From Berkiella sp964502705 (GTDB taxonomy: Bacteria > Pseudomonadota > Gammaproteobacteria > Berkiellales > Berkiellaceae): a stretch of 12,876 nt of DNA. This document shows, one piece after another, positions 6,674 to 12,876 of this stretch; position 1 is the stretch's first letter, and each line of letters starts with the position of its first letter. Position numbers and translations under genes: made by a program. Location: NCBI GenBank assembly GCA_964502705.1, contig CAZCXZ010000099.1:1-12876 (forward strand). Reading direction: 5' to 3'. Below the pieces are notes generated by a model that was given only the letters and a program-made list of their open reading frames with translations, did not search any database and had not been told where the DNA came from.

Positions 6674-7522
6674 CTATGCAAAAAGTTGCTGATGGGTGCT
6701 TAGCTCTTTTCTCATGTGCTTCATCGCCATGTCATTTATTAAATTGTCAATTTCAAGTCGCATATAAGCAGGATTGTCTTGTTCCATAAATTCGCCATTA
6801 GCGCCTTCAGGCGTTGCATGATGCAATACATGTTGCTTGGCGACTTGAATAATATCAGACATCATTGGTTTATTGGATTGAATGCTCATATCAGCCACAT
6901 TTTCAGGTACACAGGCGATTTCTTCAGGAAACTTCCAAAGCGTTAATATTGCTTTTCCAAGTCTGGGATGCAAATTATTAATTGTTAAATCTAGTAAGGG
7001 TAGTTTAGCAAGATGTTCTGCCGATTGATCGGCAAACGTTAAAATAGGTAATTTTCCTATCTCATGCACGAGTCCTGCTAGCATCACTTCTTCTGGTGGA
7101 AATAAACGTAATGATTTAGCCAACACATAGGCACTCGCAGCAACTTTCCCGCTATGGTCCCATACAAATTGCATGCGCTCTTCGACGGCTTTATGTTTAG
7201 CGATAAATAATTGTTTCAGAGCAAGGCCCATTGAAACATAGGTAACAAATCTTACGCCTAAGCGATTGATTGCTGAATCAAGACTTGCAATAGAAACAGA
7301 ACCACGCATGATTGGGCTATTGGCAATACTCATAATTCGTACAGCCAGTGCGGGATCTTGACCTATCACTTGGCAGAGTTTATTACTGCTAACATCGGGA
7401 TCTTGGCTCATCTTTTGTAAAGTCATGAAAATGTTCGGTTGTGAGGGAAGTTGGATTTTATTCTCTTTGACGGCTTGTAAAATTTGCTGATAGAGAGCAT
7501 TTTGTTGTTCAGTTTCTGTCAT
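6674..7522 (-). CDS. HDOD-domain protein (HD-related signalling protein)
   Basis: HDOD proteins are HD-superfamily, mostly non-enzymatic regulators linked to motility, biofilm, stress and c-di-GMP or two-component circuits. The family start is visible in LPSQPNIFMTLQKMSQDPDVS and the QDPALAVRIMSIANS stretch (residues about 54-69 from the ATG), followed by the INRLGVRFV helix. The position of the HD motif reads GLVHEIGKL (His153-Glu154), so the metal-binding Asp is replaced and hydrolase activity is unlikely. The frame extends to a TTG at 7543, but I prefer ATG 7522 (282 residues) because AAAGAG lies about 7-10 bases before it. It is divergent from bdhA and upstream of the HMA-like gene. It has no receiver, GGDEF or EAL domain fused to it, so its partner is unknown. 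Confidence 0.88.
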   Translation of the reverse strand: MTETEQQNALYQQILQAVKENKIQLPSQPNIFMTLQKMSQDPDVSSNKLCQVIGQDPALAVRIMSIANSPIMRGSVSIASLDSAINRLGVRFVTYVSMGLALKQLFIAKHKAVEERMQFVWDHSGKVAASAYVLAKSLRLFPPEEVMLAGLVHEIGKLPILTFADQSAEHLAKLPLLDLTINNLHPRLGKAILTLWKFPEEIACVPENVADMSIQSNKPMMSDIIQVAKQHVLHHATPEGANGEFMEQDNPAYMRLEIDNLINDMAMKHMRKELSTHQQLFA

Positions 7523-7698
7523 GATACCACTCTTTATAAACAAGAAGACTTACATATTACAAAGGAAGTTTTCGACAAATGTCTCGATTGGCTTTAAGCG
7601 AATTAAAATCAGTACCTATCAAGTTTGAGCAGAAAATGCCGATGTTAATATGACGATCTCTATTCATACTGTATATATTACATACCTGGGAGTTTATT
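7523..7698. promoter_or_regulatory. Divergent intergenic region of the HDOD gene and bdhA
   Basis: This is the longest gene-free stretch in the window (176 bases), AT-rich, and it must hold promoters for two divergent units. For bdhA the best candidate is ATGACG (7650-7655) with TATATT (7674-7679) at 18 bases, but it would leave a leader of only about 13 bases, so it is weak. An imperfect palindrome TGTA-N5-TACA (7670-7682) overlaps it and could be an operator. The bdhA ribosome site GGGAG is at 7688-7692. I found no convincing promoter for the HDOD gene. Confidence 0.4.
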
Positions 7699-8481
7699 AT
7701 GCGCTTAAAAGATAAGGTTGCCATCATTACAGGTGCCGCAAGTGGAATAGGAAAAGCCATAGCGCATACTTATGCAACTGAAGGTGCTAAAGTTGTCATC
7801 GCTGATTTAGATGCTAACCATGCAGAAAGCACCGCGAAAGCGTTTCGTGACAGTGGCCTTGAAGCCATGTCTGTTGCAATGGATGTTACGAATGAAGATC
7901 AAGTGAATGCCGGTGTAGATAAAGTCATTAAAACTTATGACTACGTCGATATTTTAGTGAGTAACGCAGGTATTCAACATATTTCTCCGGTTGAGGAATT
8001 ACAGTATTCAGATTGGAAGAAAATGCTTGCCATTCATTTAGACGGTGCATTTCTAACCACTAAAGCATGTTTAAGATATATGTACCAACGTGGTAAAGGT
8101 GGCAGCATTATTTACATGGGCTCTGTGCATTCTAAGGAAGCATCCGTATTAAAAGCACCTTATGTAACCGCAAAACATGGTTTAGTAGGGCTGTGCAAAA
8201 CGGTAGCGAAAGAAGGCATTAAACACGGTGTGCGCGCGAACGTTATCTGCCCTGGCTTTGTCAGAACCCCCCTTGTTGCCAAACAAATACCTGAACAAGC
8301 AAAAGATTTAGGCATCAGTGAAGAAGATGTCGTTAAAAAGGTCATGCTTAAAGACACGATTGATGGTGAATTTACGACCGTTGAAGATGTGGCCCAAATC
8401 GCGTTGTTATTTGCTTCTTTTGATTCAAATGCATTATCAGGGCAATCACTGTTAGTCAGCCATGGCTGGTATATGCAATAA
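7699..8481 (+). CDS. bdhA: D-3-hydroxybutyrate dehydrogenase
   Basis: A 260-residue short-chain dehydrogenase that oxidises (R)-3-hydroxybutyrate to acetoacetate with NAD+, a step in PHB breakdown. The cofactor motif TGAASGIG is at 11-18 and NAG at 89-91. The catalytic residues are S142, Y155 and K159. Residues known to bind substrate in characterised HBDHs are in the same numbered positions: Q93 (one off from Q94), H144, K152 and Q196. The signature NAGIQHISPVEE and the GSVHSKEA and CPGFVRTPLV stretches are typical of this enzyme rather than of general SDRs such as FabG. The start is ATG 7699 with GGGAG six bases upstream. The patatin gene follows 11 bases after the stop, as in the bdhA-patD operon of Legionella pneumophila. 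Confidence 0.95.
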   Translation: MRLKDKVAIITGAASGIGKAIAHTYATEGAKVVIADLDANHAESTAKAFRDSGLEAMSVAMDVTNEDQVNAGVDKVIKTYDYVDILVSNAGIQHISPVEELQYSDWKKMLAIHLDGAFLTTKACLRYMYQRGKGGSIIYMGSVHSKEASVLKAPYVTAKHGLVGLCKTVAKEGIKHGVRANVICPGFVRTPLVAKQIPEQAKDLGISEEDVVKKVMLKDTIDGEFTTVEDVAQIALLFASFDSNALSGQSLLVSHGWYMQ

Positions 8482-8492
8482 AGGGATTTAAG

Positions 8493-9587
8493 ATGATTGT
8501 TAGTCCGCATCCGTATGATTGCGTTATTTATTTGCTACAAGGCGGTGGAGCATTAGGTGCCTATCAAGTTGGTGTCTGTGAAAGTCTCATTAAGCATAAC
8601 CATCCACCTGATTGGTTAATTGGCACATCGATTGGTGGCATTAATGCAGCAATTATTGCAGGCAATGAACCTGATGTGAGAATCGAAAAATTAAAAGCTT
8701 TCTGGAGAAAAATATCAACACCATCACCGATGCTGCCAACCGGCTTTGCGCTGGGTGATAAATGGCATAAATGGCAAAATATGTGGTCTTCAGAAAGTGC
8801 GCTGCTATTTGGACAAAACGGATTTTTCAAATTGCGAGTTGCTAACCCATTTTTTGATGGTATTTCAGATCCCGAGCAATTAAGTTTTTATGACACCAGT
8901 GCCTTAAAAGATACCTTAGAAGAATTTATCGATTTTAAATTAATCAATCAAAAAAAGGTTAGACTTACACTGAGTGCGGTTTGTGTTGAGACTGGTAACC
9001 TTGAGCATTTTGATAATACGCATCAGGAGATTGGTCCTTTACACATCATGGCGGCTAGCGCGCTACCGCCCGGGTTTCCAGCGGTTAAAATTGGCGATAG
9101 TCATTACTGGGATGGGGGTATTAGTAGCAATACACCCCTTAAAATAATTTTTGAAGAAGCAGTTCCGCATAAACTCCTTTGCTTTATGGTTGATTTATTT
9201 TCAAGAAGGTCAGAACAACCTAAAACAATGTTGGAAGTTCTAAAGCGAAAAAAAGATCTTGAGTTCGCAAGCCAATACCAAGAAATCTTAAAATACTTCT
9301 TTGAAATGCATAAGTTGCGTCATATTATTCGAGAGCTCTCAGAAAAAGCAGCAGATGAACATTGTTATAACAATGTGTCAATTGGTCATCCTTGTGCGCT
9401 AAATATCATACGTTTCCATTATCGTGATTCTGCGACCGATTTATGGACAAAAGATTTTGAATTCTCTGAGCATTCTATAAAACAGCGACTTCAAACAGGT
9501 TATGAAGACGTTAAAAAATTGTTTGAAAGTCCTATACCCCTTCAAATAGTGCCAGATGATAGTGGCTTTACCCTACATGATTTTTAA
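8493..9587 (+). CDS. patD: Patatin-like phospholipase (PatD-like, DUF3734 type)
   Basis: A 364-residue serine hydrolase expected to cleave acyl chains from phospholipids or related lipids. The oxyanion-hole loop QGGGALGAYQVGV (16-28), the nucleophile elbow GTSIGG with S46, and the catalytic Asp in DGGI (D207) form an intact Ser-Asp dyad. The C-terminal part (about 230-350) is a helical region of the length seen in patatins carrying DUF3734. No signal peptide is visible, so it acts from the cytoplasm unless secreted by a specialised system. It lies between bdhA (11-base gap) and adc (9-base gap), so it belongs to the ketone-body operon. In Legionella the bdhA-patD pair is required for normal amoeba infection. 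Depolymerase activity on PHB is a speculation from context. The symbol is by analogy. Confidence 0.9.
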   Translation: MIVSPHPYDCVIYLLQGGGALGAYQVGVCESLIKHNHPPDWLIGTSIGGINAAIIAGNEPDVRIEKLKAFWRKISTPSPMLPTGFALGDKWHKWQNMWSSESALLFGQNGFFKLRVANPFFDGISDPEQLSFYDTSALKDTLEEFIDFKLINQKKVRLTLSAVCVETGNLEHFDNTHQEIGPLHIMAASALPPGFPAVKIGDSHYWDGGISSNTPLKIIFEEAVPHKLLCFMVDLFSRRSEQPKTMLEVLKRKKDLEFASQYQEILKYFFEMHKLRHIIRELSEKAADEHCYNNVSIGHPCALNIIRFHYRDSATDLWTKDFEFSEHSIKQRLQTGYEDVKKLFESPIPLQIVPDDSGFTLHDF

Positions 9588-9596
9588 GAGGCTAAC

Positions 9597-10331
9597 ATGA
9601 AACCATCAGATGTTGTTGAAAAAGCTTTTGCGATGCCACTAACCAGCCCTTGTTATCCACGTGGGCCATATAAATTTATTAATCGTGAATTTATGATCAT
9701 TACTTATGAAACGGATATTGAACTGTTAAGAGAAATTGTTCCTGAACCTTTAGAAGTCACAGATCCTATTGTGAAATTTGAATTTATTCGAATGCCTGAT
9801 TCAACTGGATTTGGCGATTATACAGAATCAGGGCAAGTGATCCCTGTTTCTTATAAAGGCAAGAAAGGCGGTTATGTACATTCCATGTTTTTAGACGATG
9901 AGGCACCGATTGCTGCAGGTCGTGAGATTTGGGGTTTTCCAAAAAAATTAGCACAACCCAGCTTGAAGGTCACTAACGAAACATTGGTAGGACAGTTGAA
10001 TTATGAAAATATTGTCGTAGCGACGGCAACAATGGGTTACAAATATAACACGCTGGATGTTGCCAAGGTTAAAGAACAACTGATGGCGCCTAATTATTTA
10101 CTCAAAATCATTCCTGATGTTGATGGCAGTGTTAGGATCTGTGAATTAGTTGAATATTACTTAGCTGATTTAAATATTAAAGGTGCTTGGACGAGTGAGG
10201 GTGCTTTGCATTTGGTACCGCATGCGATGGCGCCAGTTGCGATGTTACCAGTACATAAGGTTATATCAGCAACTCACATCTTAACGGATTTAACTTTACC
10301 TTATGGCAAAGTAATCCATAACTACTTGTAA
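9597..10331 (+). CDS. adc: Acetoacetate decarboxylase
   Basis: A 244-residue enzyme of the ADC family that decarboxylates acetoacetate to acetone and CO2 through a Schiff-base lysine. The size matches the clostridial enzyme. The active-site stretch GREIWGFPKKLAQP gives K116 as the Schiff-base lysine and K117 as the neighbour that lowers its pKa. R30 (FINREF) and E77 (YTESGQ) match the other catalytic residues, each one position later than in Clostridium acetobutylicum (R29, E76, K115, K116). The start is ATG with AGAGG about five bases upstream, overlapping the patatin stop. As the last gene of bdhA-patD-adc it would take the acetoacetate made by BdhA. It ends four bases from the convergent ABC gene with no visible terminator. 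A different beta-keto acid substrate remains possible. Confidence 0.93.
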   Translation: MKPSDVVEKAFAMPLTSPCYPRGPYKFINREFMIITYETDIELLREIVPEPLEVTDPIVKFEFIRMPDSTGFGDYTESGQVIPVSYKGKKGGYVHSMFLDDEAPIAAGREIWGFPKKLAQPSLKVTNETLVGQLNYENIVVATATMGYKYNTLDVAKVKEQLMAPNYLLKIIPDVDGSVRICELVEYYLADLNIKGAWTSEGALHLVPHAMAPVAMLPVHKVISATHILTDLTLPYGKVIHNYL

Positions 10332-10335
10332 CGCT

Positions 10336-12153
10336 TTATGGGCTTACTTTTGAAGTGGTTGGTGCAAGCTTAATGACATTTTCATCGGGATAACCCTCAG
10401 TAGGGTTGTGATCGGTGTAAAGTATCGTTGCATTCGGCAATTCTTCGCGGACTAAATCTTTGACAAGTTTTGCGTATTCAGGTCCTATTGCGGATGTGGG
10501 CTCATCCATTATTAAACACTCGGGCTGTTGTATTAAAGCGCGCACGATCGCAATACGCTGCTTTTCACCTGGGCTTAGTGATTGATCCCAATTCTTTTTA
10601 ATCACACGTAAATCATCGATGATCGACTGTTTAATTTTGAGTCTAGCTAACCAATCTGGAATTTTGTTAATTAAGGTTGATGAAAATTGATCCGGTGTTT
10701 TAGGGTAGGCAATATTGGCTAATAAAGTGGAATCTTGCATTAACAAGTAGGGGGTTTGTGTGACAAAAATTGTTTTGTTTGGTAACTTAATTTTTCCAGA
10801 GAAATGCGGATTGATCCCAGATAGTGTTTTTAATAACGTTGATTTTCCAGATCCTGAGGGTGCAGATAACAGATAGGTTCGACCTGGATCGATGTTGATT
10901 TTTTGATTATGCAGAATATCACTATTGTTAAGATAAATGCTTCCTTTGAAACCCAATTTGCTCGTTTCTTCAATGTTCTCTTTCAATTTTTTCTGCTTTG
11001 CTTGCCAGTTGGCAATGCGTTGATTAAAAGCAGTGATATTGTTATAGGCATTTGAAAATGTAATCCACTTATCGTGATGTTCGGCAAAACCATTAACGAA
11101 GGACAATATTTTGGTAAAATGCGTCGAGATGGCGAAAAAGCTGTTGCGATCAATAATGAAGCTGGTCATGCCATTGATAAGCCCCGGTATACAAACTAAC
11201 GCGCCGAGTGGGTAAGAAACGAGTTCGCTAAATTTTTTGATAAACTCACGACCAAATTTATGGGTCAGTTTTGCTTGTCGAGCGTTGTATTTTTCGTCAC
11301 TGATATTTTGTAAGTATTGAGATTCAAATTTCCCTCCTTTAAGAAGCGCAATTGACTCTGAGTTGATATCACAATAGTACAAGTGCCCTTGTTTCTTTTG
11401 TAAAAGCTTGTTTTCTTTTCGACTAAGTTCATGGATTGGGTTTGTAAATCTATTGAGCACTAGAAATGAAATTAAGCCATAACTAATAGCGAGCAAGGGT
11501 AGGTAGTAGGGCATCGAAAAGCCAGCGAATAGTTGCAATCCAGGCGATAGCTGGAACAACTGATACAAAGAAACCGTTGAACCGACAAAGGCTGTCATGA
11601 TGGTTGCAACAGGCTCAACAAGGCTGCTCGTGAATTGCTTGATGTTTTTTGAGAGTACTTCAACATTCACTTTATTAGAATGTTTCTTTTCTTGATCGAG
11701 TATTTTTACGCCATGAAAAGTATTTTTTGAATAGAACTTTGTAAAGTAATCATAATTCATCTGTTTGGCGACTCGATTACTTAACGTACCGGCACAAAAT
11801 GAGATCATCGAATCGCAAAGTGAGTCTAGCGGAATATAAAGGCCAAACAGTAGCAATGTGGGGATGATAATGCTGTTAAGCACCAAAGTTTCAGCATTGA
11901 ATAATCCGAACCAGGTCGTCCCAATGTCACTTAAGAACAGAATGAGCGTTGCGCGTGTCAGGCACAGGAGAACAATGCTTGCTAACAGAAGCAAATTTCT
12001 AACATTTTCTTTTTTTAGGCTGAAGTAGGGTTTGAGTAAACGAGCGACTTCAGATCCTCGCTTGCCGATTTCACTAATTTTGTTTTTTAATCGCGTGAAG
12101 CTTAGAAAAGCCATCGTCTTAACATCTAGACAACCAAACGTGTACCTTAACAT
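10336..12153 (-). CDS. SbmA/BacA-YddA-type ABC transporter (fused permease and ATPase)
   Basis: About 605 residues; numbering below is from the TTG at 12156. A membrane domain of the ABC_membrane_2/SbmA-BacA type has hydrophobic segments near 53-77, 90-110, 183-203, 216-236 and 312-332. The family stretch NSESIALLKGGKFE (265-278) is clear, but the usual DNPDQRI motif near 155-170 is degenerate. The ATPase domain has Walker A SAPSGSGKST (431-440; the first Gly is Ala432), Q-loop Q467, signature LSPGE (527-531), Walker B LIMDEP (548-553) with E552, and H-loop H583, so it should hydrolyse ATP. Relatives import peptides, vitamin B12 or other hydrophilic compounds, and BacA matters for intracellular life. 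The start is uncertain: TTG 12156, ATG 12153 and ATG 12114 all lack a good ribosome site. Direction and substrate are not known. There is no C39 domain, so it is not an obvious exporter for the GG-leader peptide. Confidence 0.88.
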   Translation of the reverse strand: MLRYTFGCLDVKTMAFLSFTRLKNKISEIGKRGSEVARLLKPYFSLKKENVRNLLLLASIVLLCLTRATLILFLSDIGTTWFGLFNAETLVLNSIIIPTLLLFGLYIPLDSLCDSMISFCAGTLSNRVAKQMNYDYFTKFYSKNTFHGVKILDQEKKHSNKVNVEVLSKNIKQFTSSLVEPVATIMTAFVGSTVSLYQLFQLSPGLQLFAGFSMPYYLPLLAISYGLISFLVLNRFTNPIHELSRKENKLLQKKQGHLYYCDINSESIALLKGGKFESQYLQNISDEKYNARQAKLTHKFGREFIKKFSELVSYPLGALVCIPGLINGMTSFIIDRNSFFAISTHFTKILSFVNGFAEHHDKWITFSNAYNNITAFNQRIANWQAKQKKLKENIEETSKLGFKGSIYLNNSDILHNQKINIDPGRTYLLSAPSGSGKSTLLKTLSGINPHFSGKIKLPNKTIFVTQTPYLLMQDSTLLANIAYPKTPDQFSSTLINKIPDWLARLKIKQSIIDDLRVIKKNWDQSLSPGEKQRIAIVRALIQQPECLIMDEPTSAIGPEYAKLVKDLVREELPNATILYTDHNPTEGYPDENVIKLAPTTSKVSP

Positions 12154-12232
12154 CAAAATAGAACTAAGGCCATTGTTTAACTTAGAGAAGTTGAGATTGA
12201 TCAGCTTATCTTAAGGAAGAAACCATACTTAA

Positions 12233-12876
12233 TCACATATGGATTTTAGGCACGAAGGGATCGGCTAATCCCGCTGCTGCATCTTGCAAAAATTTCTTCT
12301 CTAAGGTTAGGTTTAGGTTCGCCCTAAATGCTTTAAATTCTTTCTCTTTGCTTGGTAGTAATTCATTACTAGCTCTTTCGTTTAATGCTCTAATGGATTT
12401 GCTAACCGCTAGTAAGCGTTGATTAAGATATTCTCTTTGCGCTGCATCTATATATTCTTGATGGTCACTAAGTAGCAAATCATAAGCGGGCTTTTGGTTT
12501 TTTGCTCTTGAGTTAGCACAGTTTTCACACATTAATATGAGTAATTCTTTAACGTTCTGTTTCGCAAATTGTCGATCTTGTATTAACCGACGTATATTGC
12601 TTGCATCTTCAAACAACATCGGCATGATATGTATTAATTCTGCGTTTCTATCACTATTATTGGGTCTGAAGTAATCCCATGCTTCTCTCACTTGCCCCAG
12701 TACAAAGTGATCATTATTTTGAATTTTTTTGCTCTCAGCGCCCACAGCCCAACGCAGCAGAAATTCATATGCTGCTCTGCTGGTCAGCCATTCGCTCTTT
12801 TCAGCATGGCTAGATAGGTAAGCTTCAAGTTCTGGCATGCCCGAAAATTCAGAGGTAAAAATGTAAACATGGCGGG
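12233..12876 (-). CDS. Unknown helical protein, probably cut at its 5' end by the window
   Basis: I do not recognise this protein. From the first internal ATG (12838) it has 201 residues, strongly helical and rich in Glu, Lys, Arg and Ala, with no signal peptide or membrane segment. Possible coiled-coil stretches lie near residues 85-105 and 130-190. The C-terminus is DPFVPKIHM. Two Cys (CENC, 104-107) are the only metal-like hint. I extend it to the window edge because the frame stays open upstream (reading RHVYIFTSEFSG before that Met) and no ribosome site precedes ATG 12838. A start at 12838 cannot be excluded. It lies 76 bases or more upstream of the ABC transporter on the same strand, without a clear terminator between, so co-transcription is possible. 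Confidence 0.7.
   Translation of the reverse strand, partial: RHVYIFTSEFSGMPELEAYLSSHAEKSEWLTSRAAYEFLLRWAVGAESKKIQNNDHFVLGQVREAWDYFRPNNSDRNAELIHIMPMLFEDASNIRRLIQDRQFAKQNVKELLILMCENCANSRAKNQKPAYDLLLSDHQEYIDAAQREYLNQRLLAVSKSIRALNERASNELLPSKEKEFKAFRANLNLTLEKKFLQDAAAGLADPFVPKIHM

Noticed and set aside
6461..6703. Plus-strand open frame of 80 codons across the HMA-like gene and inverted repeat
   Set aside because: It is antisense to the HMA-like gene, which has a better ribosome site and a plausible fold. No ribosome site or family pattern supports it.
7669..7684. LexA-box-like sequence CTGTATATATTACAT before bdhA
   Set aside because: The left half matches CTGT but the right half is ACAT rather than ACAG and the spacing is one base short. 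Nothing about bdhA suggests SOS control.
7557..7760. Minus-strand open frame of 67 codons over the bdhA start
   Set aside because: It runs antisense over the conserved N-terminus of BdhA and the promoter region, with no recognisable protein pattern.
8160..8510. Minus-strand open frame of 116 codons inside bdhA
   Set aside because: It is entirely antisense to a well-supported gene and its translation is low-complexity Ser/Thr-rich, so it looks like a shadow.
10336..12156. ABC transporter as dedicated exporter of the GG-leader peptide
   Set aside because: It lacks an N-terminal C39 peptidase domain, belongs to the SbmA/BacA-like import-type family and lies about 7 kb from the peptide gene.
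12032..12214. Plus-strand open frame of 60 codons over the ABC transporter start
   Set aside because: It is antisense to the N-terminus of the ABC protein and has no supporting signals.

Overview
The window looks like chromosome from an AT-rich gammaproteobacterium, most likely in or near the Legionellales. That placement is an inference. It rests on the petABC-sspA-sspB order, the gammaproteobacterial style of cytochrome b and SspA, the bdhA-patatin pair known as bdhA-patD in Legionella pneumophila, and the low GC content. I cannot name a genus, and I see no insertion sequence, prophage, CRISPR array, tRNA or rRNA.

Left part (1-3526): the end of petA (Rieske protein, cut by the window edge), then petB (cytochrome b) and petC (cytochrome c1), the three catalytic subunits of the bc1 complex, packed without gaps. 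The stringent-starvation regulator sspA and the ClpXP adaptor sspB follow on the same strand, and a clear Rho-independent terminator closes the run. On the opposite strand, overlapping that terminator, is a small gene (3462-3752). Its product begins with a textbook double-glycine leader and continues as a Gly-rich hydrophobic peptide, so it is a putative bacteriocin-like secreted peptide with no dedicated exporter or immunity gene in view.

Middle part (3878-10331): mostly polyhydroxybutyrate (PHB) and ketone metabolism. phaC (class I PHA synthase, intact catalytic triad) overlaps a gene for an unrecognised protein with a hydrophobic N-terminus and a very acidic middle. Two genes on the minus strand follow: an HDOD-domain protein and a small protein resembling a heavy-metal-associated (HMA) domain with an altered Cys motif, separated by a perfect 14-bp inverted repeat. 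Divergent from these is a tight three-gene operon: bdhA (3-hydroxybutyrate dehydrogenase), a patatin-like phospholipase with DUF3734-type length, and adc (acetoacetate decarboxylase). Together phaC, bdhA and adc could make PHB and turn its monomer into acetoacetate and then acetone plus CO2, or feed acetoacetate elsewhere. The patatin may act on membrane or granule lipids.

Right part (10336-12876, minus strand): a fused membrane/ATPase ABC transporter of the SbmA/BacA-YddA type, tail to tail with adc, and a helical protein of unknown function whose reading frame stays open to the window edge.

No gene-free stretch exceeds 300 bases. The longest is the divergent region 7523-7698, described below. 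The most interesting items are the double-glycine peptide, the phaC-linked acidic protein, the bdhA-patatin-adc operon and the HMA-like protein with its upstream inverted repeat.
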